Positions 16,070 through 24,084 of a DNA stretch of 53,532 nt are shown one piece after another. Source of the DNA: Candidatus Roizmanbacteria bacterium CG02_land_8_20_14_3_00_36_15 (GTDB lineage: Bacteria; Patescibacteriota; Microgenomatia; UBA1406; GWC2-37-13). The notes beneath the pieces were generated by a model, which saw only the letters and a program-made list of their open reading frames with translations, did no database searches and was not told the DNA's origin. Both the position numbers and the translations under genes were made by a program. Every line of letters starts with the position of its first letter. Positions within the stretch are counted from its first letter, which is position 1. The stretch lies in assembly GCA_002780795.1 (NCBI GenBank), contig PEUF01000038.1, positions 1-53,532 on the forward strand. Direction: 5' to 3'.

Positions 16070-16624
16070 ATGATGAACAGACAAAAGGAAAAAGAGATAG
16101 TAAATAATATTATAAAAAAAGACGTCAAAACGCTACTCGATTTTTATCGTCAATATCAAAGGCCGGTTTTTAATTTTATTTTTCGGCAAACCAAAGACCA
16201 GTTTCTTTCAGAAGAATTAACTCAAGACGTTTTCCTTGAATTTATCGAGGCACTACGTGATTTCCGTTATCAGGCGTCATTAAAAACATTCCTGTTTTCT
16301 ATCGCGAAAAACAAAACAATAGACTGGATAAGAAAGAAAAAAATCAAGAAAATTCTTTTCTCGGCACTGCCTTCATATGTGGTCGAGGGACTAAAATTCG
16401 TTTTGATGGACGAGGAAATTGAAAAAAAATTTTTGACTAAGAAAATAGCCAAAGTTTTTAAGACCCTACCGAATGATTATCGGTTTATTCTGAGACAAAA
16501 GTATTTGGACGGGGAAAGGGTGACTGAAATCGCAGAAAAATTGCAATTAGGATTTAAGGCGACTGAGAGCTTACTTTTTCGCGCCAGACAGGCATTCATT
16601 AAAGCATTTAAGACATTACCATGA
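16070..16624 (+). CDS. ECF-like sigma-70 family RNA polymerase sigma factor
   Basis: The protein is 184 aa from the ATG at 16070. Region 2 is YRQYQRPVFNFIFRQTKDQFLSEELTQDVFLEFIEALRDFRYQASLKTFLFSIAKNKTIDWIRKKK, with the -10 recognition helix at its end. Region 4 is LPNDYRFILRQKYLDGERVTEIAEKLQLGFKATESLLFRARQAF, a helix-turn-helix. The frame could extend upstream to 16016, but the extension overlaps the divergent DUF4340 start, and an ATGATG pair at 16070 fits better. It probably directs envelope-related genes. The next gene overlaps its stop by four bases, a common position for an anti-sigma factor. Confidence 0.87.
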   Translation: MMNRQKEKEIVNNIIKKDVKTLLDFYRQYQRPVFNFIFRQTKDQFLSEELTQDVFLEFIEALRDFRYQASLKTFLFSIAKNKTIDWIRKKKIKKILFSALPSYVVEGLKFVLMDEEIEKKFLTKKIAKVFKTLPNDYRFILRQKYLDGERVTEIAEKLQLGFKATESLLFRARQAFIKAFKTLP

Positions 16625-16854
16625 AAATTATTAACTTACGCTTAAGAAAAAAACTGAATGAGGTTTACGTGATTGGTCCAAATGACCTGGGCTCGGCGGT
16701 CTTAAACAACCTCTTTAAAAAAACAACCGGTTATTTTAAAACGGCCCCTTTTATTATTGTTATTCCTCTTTCTCTACTAATAACGATATTAATTTATTTA
16801 TTTTTTGGTTTTTTGTTAGTGAGATTGGTTAGTTTACTCCAGTATGGTTTTTAA
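16621..16854 (+). CDS. Small single-span membrane protein, possible anti-sigma partner
   Basis: A 77-aa protein with one strong transmembrane helix (about 45-70) and a positively charged cytoplasmic N-terminus of 40 residues. It overlaps the sigma factor stop by four bases (ATGA), so translation is coupled. Coupling to an ECF sigma gene and membrane anchoring suggest a regulator that holds the sigma factor at the membrane. There is no HxxxCxxC zinc motif, so it is not a classical anti-sigma domain. The role is inference from position. Confidence 0.6.
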   Translation: MKIINLRLRKKLNEVYVIGPNDLGSAVLNNLFKKTTGYFKTAPFIIVIPLSLLITILIYLFFGFLLVRLVSLLQYGF

Positions 16855-17506
16855 TAGAACTAGATCTACACGGATTATTTTACGGATTAACGCGGATAAG
16901 TTATTGAGATTAATAATTAACCTATTAATTGGTCTGATTTTAGTCATCAAGAATTTTTTTTTACTGATTTTTTTACCCTATAAAACAATACGGAAGGTTT
17001 GTTTGAAAAAAGATTATTATCAAATCGGATTTATCTTTCTCTTGGTTTTTGTCTATTTTAAATTTATTTATTATTTGAGGGACAAACCCTATCCGGCCAG
17101 TTTAATTTTCATTATTTTTTTAATTAATTTTTTCCTCACCAGCGGTTTTTTTTATTGGCTAAGTTGGTTATTCAATAAAAAAATAAAATATTCCAGTTTT
17201 TTGTCGACGCTGAGCTATTCGCTTATTCCAACTTTAATCTGGTTTCTTGCTACCTCTGTTTTTTATATATTGCTGCCGCCGCCACGCACTTTATCTTTTT
17301 TGGGCAAAGGCTTTAGTATTTTTTTTATTACCTTCTCTCTAAGCCTGCTGGTTTGGAAATTAATTCTTTTTTATCTCTCATTGCGTTTTTCCTCGAAGCT
17401 AGGCTTTTATCGAATTATGTATATGATTTTTCTTTATTTAGTTTGGTTTCTTCCTTATTCAATCCTACTCTATTACCTAAGACTCTTTCGCGTGCCGTTT
17501 ATTTAA
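16844..17506 (+). CDS. YIP1-like polytopic membrane protein
   Basis: A 220-aa protein with five hydrophobic helices. The pattern (paired helices with a short LSYSLIPTLIW segment) is like the YIP1 family. It overlaps the previous gene by 11 bases. The first 20 codons (NRTRSTRIILRINADK) are encoded by a 12-bp-period repeat, so the N-terminus may be repeat-derived and the native start may lie further downstream. Function is unknown. It ends 35 bases before ispH, which may share the transcript. Confidence 0.6.
   Translation: MVFNRTRSTRIILRINADKLLRLIINLLIGLILVIKNFFLLIFLPYKTIRKVCLKKDYYQIGFIFLLVFVYFKFIYYLRDKPYPASLIFIIFLINFFLTSGFFYWLSWLFNKKIKYSSFLSTLSYSLIPTLIWFLATSVFYILLPPPRTLSFLGKGFSIFFITFSLSLLVWKLILFYLSLRFSSKLGFYRIMYMIFLYLVWFLPYSILLYYLRLFRVPFI
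16866..16898 (+). repeat. Short tandem repeat inside the YIP1-like gene start
   Basis: CTACACGGATTA, TTTTACGGATTA and ACGCGGAT form a 12-bp-period array. It is translated as part of the N-terminus (RSTRIILRINAD). It belongs to the same class of coding short-period repeats as the arrays in valS and ligase, with a different period. Confidence 0.5.
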
Positions 17507-17541
17507 TAAATGATTTAACTACAAAAATCGACTAAAAAAGT

Positions 17542-18474
17542 ATGGCAACTAAAGTAAAAAAAGTATATCTTGCCTCACCACGAGGATTTTGTGCTGGTGT
17601 CGAACGGGCTATAAAAATGGTTAATCTGGTTTTAAAAAAACACAAAACACCGATTTATGTAAGACATCAAATAGTCCACAATCGTCATATAATTTCTGAT
17701 TTTGAAAAAAAAGGAGTAATTTTTGTTGAAGATGTGAACGATATTCCTGATGGATCAGTAGCAGTTTTTAGTGCACATGGTAGTCCGCCCAATATTCATG
17801 ATCAAGCGAAGAAAAAAAAGCTAAAAATATATGACGCTGTTTGTCCTTTAGTTACCAAAGTTCATATGGAGGCCAAAAGATATGTAAAAGAAGGCTACTA
17901 CATTTTTTACATTGGTCATAAAAATCATGCAGAAGCCGTTGGCGTTATGGGAGAAGTTCCTTCAAAATCAATTGTTTTAATCGACAGTATTCAAACAGCT
18001 GAAAAGATTAAACCTCCTCAAACCGATAAGTTAATTATTCTTAACCAAACGACCTTAAGTCTTGACGATGTAAAAGAAATCGTTAATCACTTAAAAAAAA
18101 GATTTCCTAAACTTATTCTACCCCCATCTTCAGACATTTGTTTTTCAACACAAAATCGCCAGAACGCAGTAAAAGAGCTAGCAAAAAAAAGTAAAACAAT
18201 TTTAATTATTGGCTCAAAGACAAGTTCTAATTCTAACAGATTAAAAGAAGTAGCAAAAAAATATGGAGCAAAGTCATATCTGATTGATGACAAATTAGAG
18301 ATAAAAAACTCTTGGTTTAAAAAAGTGCAGTCGGTTGGGATTACTGCGGGCGCGTCTGCGCCAGATTATTTGATTAATGACCTGGTAGATTTTTTTAAAA
18401 AAAAGGGAGCAATAATTAAAGAGTTAACGATTATTAAAGAACATATTCATTTTCCTCTACCAAATAATTTATGA
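17542..18474 (+). CDS. ispH: 4-hydroxy-3-methylbut-2-enyl diphosphate reductase
   Basis: A 310-aa [4Fe-4S] enzyme for the last MEP step, reducing HMBPP to IPP and DMAPP. All three cluster cysteines are present: C17 (PRGFCAGV), C101 (YDAVCPLVTK) and C200 (SSDICFSTQNRQNAV). The substrate-binding histidines and the late SNSNRL and AGASAPDYLI motifs are also visible. It is first in an eight-gene isoprenoid operon; yjbQ overlaps its end by four bases. It makes both IPP and DMAPP, so an isomerase is not needed. The gene is AT-rich. Confidence 0.96.
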   Translation: MATKVKKVYLASPRGFCAGVERAIKMVNLVLKKHKTPIYVRHQIVHNRHIISDFEKKGVIFVEDVNDIPDGSVAVFSAHGSPPNIHDQAKKKKLKIYDAVCPLVTKVHMEAKRYVKEGYYIFYIGHKNHAEAVGVMGEVPSKSIVLIDSIQTAEKIKPPQTDKLIILNQTTLSLDDVKEIVNHLKKRFPKLILPPSSDICFSTQNRQNAVKELAKKSKTILIIGSKTSSNSNRLKEVAKKYGAKSYLIDDKLEIKNSWFKKVQSVGITAGASAPDYLINDLVDFFKKKGAIIKELTIIKEHIHFPLPNNL

Positions 18475-18926
18475 AGATCAACAATTATACTCTTAGATTT
18501 AAAACAAAAAAATTTATGGATTTTATCGATATTACTGATAAAGTTAATAACTTGATTAAAAAAGATAAAATAAAAAACGGTTTTGTTATTGTCTTCTCAA
18601 AACATACAACAGCGGCGGTTAGAATTAATGAGAAAGAACACGGTATATACAAAGATTTTGAAGCCTTCACCAAAAAAATTTTGCCTCATAAACAATACTA
18701 TCATCACAACGACTTAACAATCCGTACAGAAAATTTAGTCTGTGATATGGGAGCATCCGATTGTTTAAATGGACACTCACATTGTTTACATCTGCTTATG
18801 GGCGCAACCAGTGAGCTCGTTCCTATCGTTGCAGGCAAACTGGCTCTTGGTGCTTATCAAAAATTATTTCTAATCGAGTTAGATCGTAGTCGCAGTAGAG
18901 AAATATTAGTACAAATAACCTACTAG
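18471..18926 (+). CDS. yjbQ: YjbQ/UPF0047 family protein
   Basis: A 151-aa protein of the YjbQ (secondary thiamine-phosphate synthase) family. Motifs are HTTAAVRINE (near 44-53), MGASDCLNGHSHCLHLLMG with its conserved H/D residues, and LGAYQKLFLIELDRSRSREI. Family members form trimers with a metal site; weak thiamine-phosphate synthase activity has been reported for some. It interrupts an otherwise pure isoprenoid operon with overlapping junctions. A role linked to MEP metabolism is possible, since DXP is shared by thiamine and isoprenoid pathways, but this is inference. Confidence 0.9.
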   Translation: MKINNYTLRFKTKKFMDFIDITDKVNNLIKKDKIKNGFVIVFSKHTTAAVRINEKEHGIYKDFEAFTKKILPHKQYYHHNDLTIRTENLVCDMGASDCLNGHSHCLHLLMGATSELVPIVAGKLALGAYQKLFLIELDRSRSREILVQITY

Positions 18927-18934
18927 ATTTATTC

Positions 18935-20029
18935 ATGAAAAAAATTGCCATCTTGGGATCAACCGGTTATATTGGCAGACAAGCGCTTGAAGTAGTGAGA
19001 GCTTATCCGAATGATTTTAAAATTATTGGTCTTTCTGCAAATAAAAATAAAAAGTTATTAGAAGAACAAATTAAAGAGTTTAAGCCGCTTACGACTTCTA
19101 TTGGAGGAAAAAATTTAGAAAAAATTGCTACCCATCCTGATGTCGATCTAGTTTTAGTAGCCGTAGTTGGTTTAGCGGGCTTGAAACCAACACTAGCGGC
19201 AATTAAAGCAAGAAAAAACATTGCCTTAACGACAAAAGAAGTTTTAGTTTTAGCAGGAGAATTGGTGATGAATGAGGTTAAAAAAAATAAGATTAATATC
19301 ATTCCGGTAGATTCAGAGCATTCGGCTATTTTTCAATGTTTAAAAACTGGAAGAAAAAAAGAAATAAAGAAAATTATTTTGACAATGGGTAAAGGGCAAT
19401 TTGCAAACATGAGCCAAAAAGAGTTGGCAAAAATAACCTTAAGAGATATTTATAAACATCCAACGTGGATAATGGGGAATAAAATTACAATAGACAGCGC
19501 TACTTGTTTAAATAAAAGTTTTGAAGTAATTGAAGCAAAATGGTTATTTGATCTTTCAAGCGAAGCAATTGAGATAATGGTTCATCCAGAATATCTTTGT
19601 CATTCATTAGTTGAGTTTATCGACGGCAGTAACGTTGCTGAATTTGGTACTCAAGACATGAGAAGATATATTCAGTATGCCCTTTTTTACCCTAATAGGA
19701 AACAGGCCGTAATCACAAACTCACTTAACCTATTCAATAAAACAATTACTTTTGAACCTCCACCTTTTGAAAAATTTCCAGGACTTGAACTAGGCTTTGA
19801 TGCTATCAGAGCAGGCGGAACTATGCCAGCGGTTATGCATGGAGCCGATGATACTGCCGTAGAAGAATTTATCAAAGAAAAAATTAAATTTACCGACATC
19901 GCTAGAGTAATCAAAATAACAATGTCGGATCATCAAGTAATAAAAAAACCCGATTTAGAAGAAATATTGAAAGCCAATGAGTGGGGTAAGATTCGAGCCA
20001 AAAAATTAATCGAAAAAAAGTTTATATGA
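18935..20029 (+). CDS. dxr: 1-deoxy-D-xylulose 5-phosphate reductoisomerase
   Basis: This 364-aa enzyme converts DXP to MEP with NADPH. Seen are the N-terminal Rossmann motif GSTGYIGRQALEVV (8-21), TTKEVLVLAGE, the metal and substrate motif PVDSEHSAIFQ (about 124-134), and ITIDSATCLNKSFEVIEAKWLF (about 184-205). The flexible-loop MVHPE is intact. Length is slightly short of the usual 390 aa. It is the committed MEP step, yet dxs, which makes DXP, is not in the window. It overlaps ispDF by four bases. Confidence 0.96.
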   Translation: MKKIAILGSTGYIGRQALEVVRAYPNDFKIIGLSANKNKKLLEEQIKEFKPLTTSIGGKNLEKIATHPDVDLVLVAVVGLAGLKPTLAAIKARKNIALTTKEVLVLAGELVMNEVKKNKINIIPVDSEHSAIFQCLKTGRKKEIKKIILTMGKGQFANMSQKELAKITLRDIYKHPTWIMGNKITIDSATCLNKSFEVIEAKWLFDLSSEAIEIMVHPEYLCHSLVEFIDGSNVAEFGTQDMRRYIQYALFYPNRKQAVITNSLNLFNKTITFEPPPFEKFPGLELGFDAIRAGGTMPAVMHGADDTAVEEFIKEKIKFTDIARVIKITMSDHQVIKKPDLEEILKANEWGKIRAKKLIEKKFI

Positions 20030-21189
20030 AAAATACGTTTTCAGCCATTATTACAGCAGGAGGTAAGGGAACAAGATTTAATGGAGATAAAATGCTGGCG
20101 CTTTTAAATGGAAAACCATTAATTCTTCACACGCTGGAAAAGTTTCATCAGTCCAACTATATTAACGAAATAATTCTTTTAGTTAAAAAAGAAGACATTC
20201 AAAAATACCAAAAAATTATCAATAAAAAATACTATAAAGTAAAGATAATTCCTGCTTATTCTGAACGCATAGTTTCTGTTTACTATGGTGCAAAAATAGC
20301 CAAAGGGAAATATGTAATTACTCATGATGGTAATCGTCCGTTAACACCGATTTATTTAATTAACAAAGTAATCGAAGAAACCATTAAACACGGCGCGGTA
20401 ATGACAGCAGTTCCTCCAACGGCGACCGTGAAATATTGTCACAAAGATTTTGTCAAAAAATCTTTAGTTAGAAATAAGACTTGGATAGCACAAACTCCTC
20501 AGGGGTTTGAACGAAAATTGATTTTAACTGCTTTTAAAAAAGCAATTGATGATAAAAATTTTATCCCTACAGATGATAGTGAATTCATCACTAAATTAGG
20601 AAAAAAAGTTAAAATTATTTGTGGAGACGAAATTAATATTAAAGTTACCTTTCCTCAGGATTTAATTATTGCCGAACAGTTATTAACTTTTAAAAAAATT
20701 AATATGGTAAAAATCGGATTAGGACAAGATTCTCATTCCTTTGAGAATGAAACAACTAAACCATTAGTTTTGGGCGGAGTTAAACTAGCGGACAATGGTG
20801 GTTTGCGAGCCAACTCTGACGGTGATGTTATCCTTCACAGCCTTTGTAATGCTTTAAGCTCAGCTATAGGAGAAGACTCTCTTGGTACCTGGGCTGACAA
20901 AATGTATTTGGAAAAAGGGATAAAAGACAGTAAAAAATACGTTGGGTATATATTTCAAAAAGTAAAAAAACTAGATTTTATTGTTGAAAACATTTCTGTT
21001 AGCGTTGAGGCAAAAAAACCGCGTCTGTCTTTAGATGATATTTATAAAATAAAAAAACGGATAACTCAACTTCTTGAGGTTAAAATTACTCAAATAGGAA
21101 TTACTTTTACGTCAGGCGAAGGATTAACGGCTTTTGGAAAAGGAGAAGGAATTCAGGTCTTATCAATAGTTAGTTTAGTAAAAAAATAA
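20026..21189 (+). CDS. ispDF: Bifunctional IspD-IspF enzyme
   Basis: A 387-aa fusion. Residues 1-225 form MEP cytidylyltransferase (IspD), with ITAGGKGTRFNGDKMLALLNGKPLI, the HDGNRP motif and AQTPQGF. From about 226 on is ME-cPP synthase (IspF), with GLGQDSHSF (metal DxH), GGVKLADNGGLRANSDGDVILHSLCNAL and the late TSGEGLTAFGKGEGI. It carries out two non-consecutive MEP steps, with IspE between them and encoded next door. Such fusions are known in alpha- and epsilonproteobacteria. In IspD the usual first-loop arginine/lysine pattern is slightly altered (KGTRFNGDK). It overlaps ispE by one base (TAATG). Confidence 0.94.
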   Translation: MKNTFSAIITAGGKGTRFNGDKMLALLNGKPLILHTLEKFHQSNYINEIILLVKKEDIQKYQKIINKKYYKVKIIPAYSERIVSVYYGAKIAKGKYVITHDGNRPLTPIYLINKVIEETIKHGAVMTAVPPTATVKYCHKDFVKKSLVRNKTWIAQTPQGFERKLILTAFKKAIDDKNFIPTDDSEFITKLGKKVKIICGDEINIKVTFPQDLIIAEQLLTFKKINMVKIGLGQDSHSFENETTKPLVLGGVKLADNGGLRANSDGDVILHSLCNALSSAIGEDSLGTWADKMYLEKGIKDSKKYVGYIFQKVKKLDFIVENISVSVEAKKPRLSLDDIYKIKKRITQLLEVKITQIGITFTSGEGLTAFGKGEGIQVLSIVSLVKK

Positions 21190-22049
21190 TGATTAATGTC
21201 AAAGCCTGGGCGAAGTTAAATTTAAATCTTCATCTGATGCCAAAAGGGTTAAAAAATGGATATTATCCTGTCAAATTCATCAACTGTGAGATTGATTTAC
21301 ATGATAAACTTTTTATAAAAAAAATAAAAAACAAAATAAAAATTGTCTCTAGTGACTCGGAATTACCAACGGAAAAACATAACTTGATTTATAAAGCCGC
21401 TTATTTAATAAAAAAATTCACTAATAAAAAAGAATTTGGTGCAGAGATCGTTCTGAAAAAGAATATTCCTGTTAAAAGTGGTTTAGGAGGAGGGAGTAGT
21501 GATGGGGCAGCAACTCTTAAAGGATTGTTAAAGCTTTGGCAAGTAAAAATTACCAATAATCAATTATTTATAATCATTAGGCAATTAGGCAAAGATGCTT
21601 TTTATTGTTTTGAAGGAGGATTGTGTCATGTCAAAGGTGATGGATCTAAAATCACCCCATTAAATTATAAACTGCCAAGGTTGTGGTTAATAATTATTGC
21701 TCCAGAAATCAGTAAACCATCAACCGCTTGGATGTATCAATCTCTAGATTGTACTACAATAGGTAGAAATCTAGATAAAATAAAAAAGCTTAAAAAGGCA
21801 ATATTGAATAAAGACAAAGGGGCGATATATACAAATTTACACAATGATTTTGAGAACCTGGCAGCTTTAAAATTTCCGATCATCGATCAGATAAAAAAAG
21901 AATTAACCGCTGCTGGAGCAAAAGCAACTTTGATGGCGGGCTCGGGTTTGTCGGTAGTCGGTTTCTTTGAGTCAAAAAAAGAGGCAATAATTAGTTATAG
22001 AAAGTTAAAAATTAAATATAAAAAAATATTTTATGCCAGCACAAAATAA
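21189..22049 (+). CDS. ispE: 4-diphosphocytidyl-2-C-methyl-D-erythritol kinase
   Basis: A 286-aa GHMP-superfamily kinase that phosphorylates CDP-ME using ATP. The ATP-binding glycine loop is VKSGLGGGSSDGAATLKGL (near 95-113), with the catalytic Asp in SSDGAA. The N-terminal motif AWAKLNLNLHLMPKGLKNGYYPV corresponds to the usual AKxNLxLxVxxxRxDGYHxL, with YYPV replacing the common YHEL. The late MAGSGLSVVGFF matches the GHMP C-terminal motif. It shares 17 bases with ispG, so their translation is probably coupled. Confidence 0.94.
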   Translation: MINVKAWAKLNLNLHLMPKGLKNGYYPVKFINCEIDLHDKLFIKKIKNKIKIVSSDSELPTEKHNLIYKAAYLIKKFTNKKEFGAEIVLKKNIPVKSGLGGGSSDGAATLKGLLKLWQVKITNNQLFIIIRQLGKDAFYCFEGGLCHVKGDGSKITPLNYKLPRLWLIIIAPEISKPSTAWMYQSLDCTTIGRNLDKIKKLKKAILNKDKGAIYTNLHNDFENLAALKFPIIDQIKKELTAAGAKATLMAGSGLSVVGFFESKKEAIISYRKLKIKYKKIFYASTK

Positions 22050-23145
22050 ATTTTATAAACGGACAGAAACAAAACAAGTTAGAGTTGGAAATTTAATATT
22101 AGGCGGGGGCAATCCAGTCAGAATTCAGTCAATGACTCAGACAAAAACTACAGATATAAAATCTACAGTCAACCAAATTCATGAACTTGAAAAAGCAGGA
22201 TGCGAGATTATTAGAGTAACGGCTTCGGATATAAAAGCGGCGAAAGCTTTAGGTGAAATTAAAAAACAAATAAATATTCCCTTGGTTGTCGACGTTCATT
22301 TTCAATATTTGATTGCATTAGAGGCAGTAAAACAGGGAATTGATAAGGTGAGAATTAATCCTGGCAATATTGGCAATAAAGAAAAAGTCGAAGCGGTTGT
22401 CAAAGCCTGTAAAGAAAAAAATATACCAATTAGAATTGGGATCAATATGGGCTCATTGGAAAAAGATTTATTTGCACAGTTTGGTAAATTTGGCGTATCG
22501 CGGGTAATGCTTGAGTCGGCGGCAAGACATATAAAAATTTTGGAAGATTTAAAATTTTATGATATATTAGTTTCCTTGAAAGGATCGGATCCAATTACTA
22601 CTCGGGAAGCCTATCTAATGTTTGCCCAAAGATATAATTATCCCTTGCATGTGGGTGTGACAGAAGCGGGTCCGTCTTTAGCAGGGATTGTCAAAAGCGC
22701 AGTTGGTATTGGTTCAATTCTTTCTGATGGTATTGGTGACACGATCAGAGTCTCAACTAGTAGCAGTCCAGTTGATCAAGTAAAAATCGCCTGGGAAATA
22801 TTAAAAGCGCTGAAATTACGTCAGAAGGGAGTTGAAATAATATCCTGTCCGACTTGTGGAAGGACAGAGATAGATTTAATTGGATTGGCTAAAAAAGTTG
22901 AAATGATATTGTCAAAAGTGACTGCGCCGATAAAGGTAGCAGTAATGGGCTGTGTTGTTAATGGACCAGGTGAAGCAAATTTTGCTGATATCGGATTGTG
23001 TGGCGGAAAAAGACAGGCGGCGATTATCAAGCAAGGAAAGATAATTAAAACCGTAAGAGAAGATCAGGTCCTAAAAGTTTTTGTACAAGAAATTAAAAAG
23101 GTGTTAATTGAAAAAAAGTATGTTGAAGATATAAAAAATATATGA
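22033..23145 (+). CDS. ispG: 4-hydroxy-3-methylbut-2-en-1-yl diphosphate synthase
   Basis: This 370-aa [4Fe-4S] enzyme converts ME-cPP to HMBPP. The N-terminal TIM barrel has NPVRIQSMTQTKTTDIKSTV and VVDVHFQYLIAL. The C-terminal cluster domain has ISCPTCGRTEIDL and AVMGCVVNGPGE, giving the three cluster cysteines. It is the compact bacterial form without a plant-type insertion. An electron donor (flavodoxin or ferredoxin) is not encoded nearby. It overlaps mvk by four bases, where the operon passes from MEP to mevalonate genes. Confidence 0.96.
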   Translation: MPAQNKFYKRTETKQVRVGNLILGGGNPVRIQSMTQTKTTDIKSTVNQIHELEKAGCEIIRVTASDIKAAKALGEIKKQINIPLVVDVHFQYLIALEAVKQGIDKVRINPGNIGNKEKVEAVVKACKEKNIPIRIGINMGSLEKDLFAQFGKFGVSRVMLESAARHIKILEDLKFYDILVSLKGSDPITTREAYLMFAQRYNYPLHVGVTEAGPSLAGIVKSAVGIGSILSDGIGDTIRVSTSSSPVDQVKIAWEILKALKLRQKGVEIISCPTCGRTEIDLIGLAKKVEMILSKVTAPIKVAVMGCVVNGPGEANFADIGLCGGKRQAAIIKQGKIIKTVREDQVLKVFVQEIKKVLIEKKYVEDIKNI

Positions 23146-24083
23146 GGATCAAGACTTCGGCGCCGGGAAAATTAATGCTTTTTGGCGAGCATGCGGTGGT
23201 TTATAATCGACCATGCATCGTCACGGCCGTTTCATCGAGAATCCAAGTTGCAATAGAACAAACTCCGGGAAGGTTTAAAATCGATGCTCCCCAGGTCAAA
23301 GATGTCCGTTTCGTTGAGGAAACGATCAGGGTTTTTAAAAATAAATTCAAAACAGGCAACGGTTTATCGATTAAAACACAAAGCGATTTTTCTTATCAAT
23401 ATGGTTTTGGTTCGTCATCAGCGGTGACTGTGGCGACGATTTTAGCAATGAGTAAACTATATCACCTCAATTTATCGTTGAAAAACATTTTTTCTTTAGG
23501 ATATCAGGTGGCTTTAAATATCCAAGGAGTAGGATCTGGTTTTGACATCGCTGCCGCCACCTATGGCGGAACAATTTATTTTTTGACCGGAGGCAAAAAG
23601 ATTGAACCGGTTCCTGTTAAAAATATTAATTTGGTAATTGGATATTCGGGAGTAAAAGCAGATACTCCTAAAATAGTTAAAAGTTTAAAGTTAAAAGTTT
23701 CGCCCAAAGGGCGATCGTCCTATGGACGAAAAAATCAAAAATCAAAATACGTTAAAATTTTTAATCAAATAACAGAGATTGTTGAGGATGCAAAAAAAAA
23801 ATTAGTCAACAAAAACTGGCAAAGAGTGGGAAAATTGATGAATTATAATCATCAACTACTTCAAAAACTTGAGGTGAGTACGGAAAAGTTGGATAAAATG
23901 TGTCAGGCCGCAGTTGGTGCGGGCGCCTATGGCGCCAAGCTCTCCGGCGCAGGTGGTGGTGACTGTATGATTTCTCTTGTCTCTAAAGACAAAAGAAATT
24001 TACTCGAGCAGGCAATTGAAAAAGCGGGCGGACAGATAATTAATGTTGATAATAATGCGGAAGGAGTTAAAACTGAGAATTAA
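23142..24083 (+). CDS. mvk: Mevalonate kinase
   Basis: A 313-aa GHMP kinase that makes 5-phosphomevalonate from mevalonate and ATP. Motifs are APGKLMLFGEHAVVYNRP (6-23), the ATP loop YGFGSSSAVTVATILAM (about 87-103), GSGFDIAAATYGG with the catalytic Asp, and KLSGAGGGDCMI near the C-terminus. Residues about 178-203 (LKLKVSPKGRSSYGRKNQKS) are encoded by a repeat insertion (23675-23747) in a surface region, so the protein probably tolerates it. It overlaps ispG by four bases and precedes mvaD by one. Confidence 0.93.
   Translation: MRIKTSAPGKLMLFGEHAVVYNRPCIVTAVSSRIQVAIEQTPGRFKIDAPQVKDVRFVEETIRVFKNKFKTGNGLSIKTQSDFSYQYGFGSSSAVTVATILAMSKLYHLNLSLKNIFSLGYQVALNIQGVGSGFDIAAATYGGTIYFLTGGKKIEPVPVKNINLVIGYSGVKADTPKIVKSLKLKVSPKGRSSYGRKNQKSKYVKIFNQITEIVEDAKKKLVNKNWQRVGKLMNYNHQLLQKLEVSTEKLDKMCQAAVGAGAYGAKLSGAGGGDCMISLVSKDKRNLLEQAIEKAGGQIINVDNNAEGVKTEN
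23675..23747 (+). repeat. Composite repeat insertion inside mvk: 7-bp arrays around two palindromes
   Basis: In order: AGTTAAA, AGTTTAA, AGTTAAA (23675-23695); palindrome CGCCC-AAA-GGGCG (23701-23713); palindrome CGTCC-TAT-GGACG (23716-23728); then ATCAAAA twice (23734-23747). It is read through in frame. The 40 bases 23701-23740 recur in clpC at 49131-49170 with about four differences, in another reading frame. Confidence 0.85.
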
Positions 24084-24084
24084 T

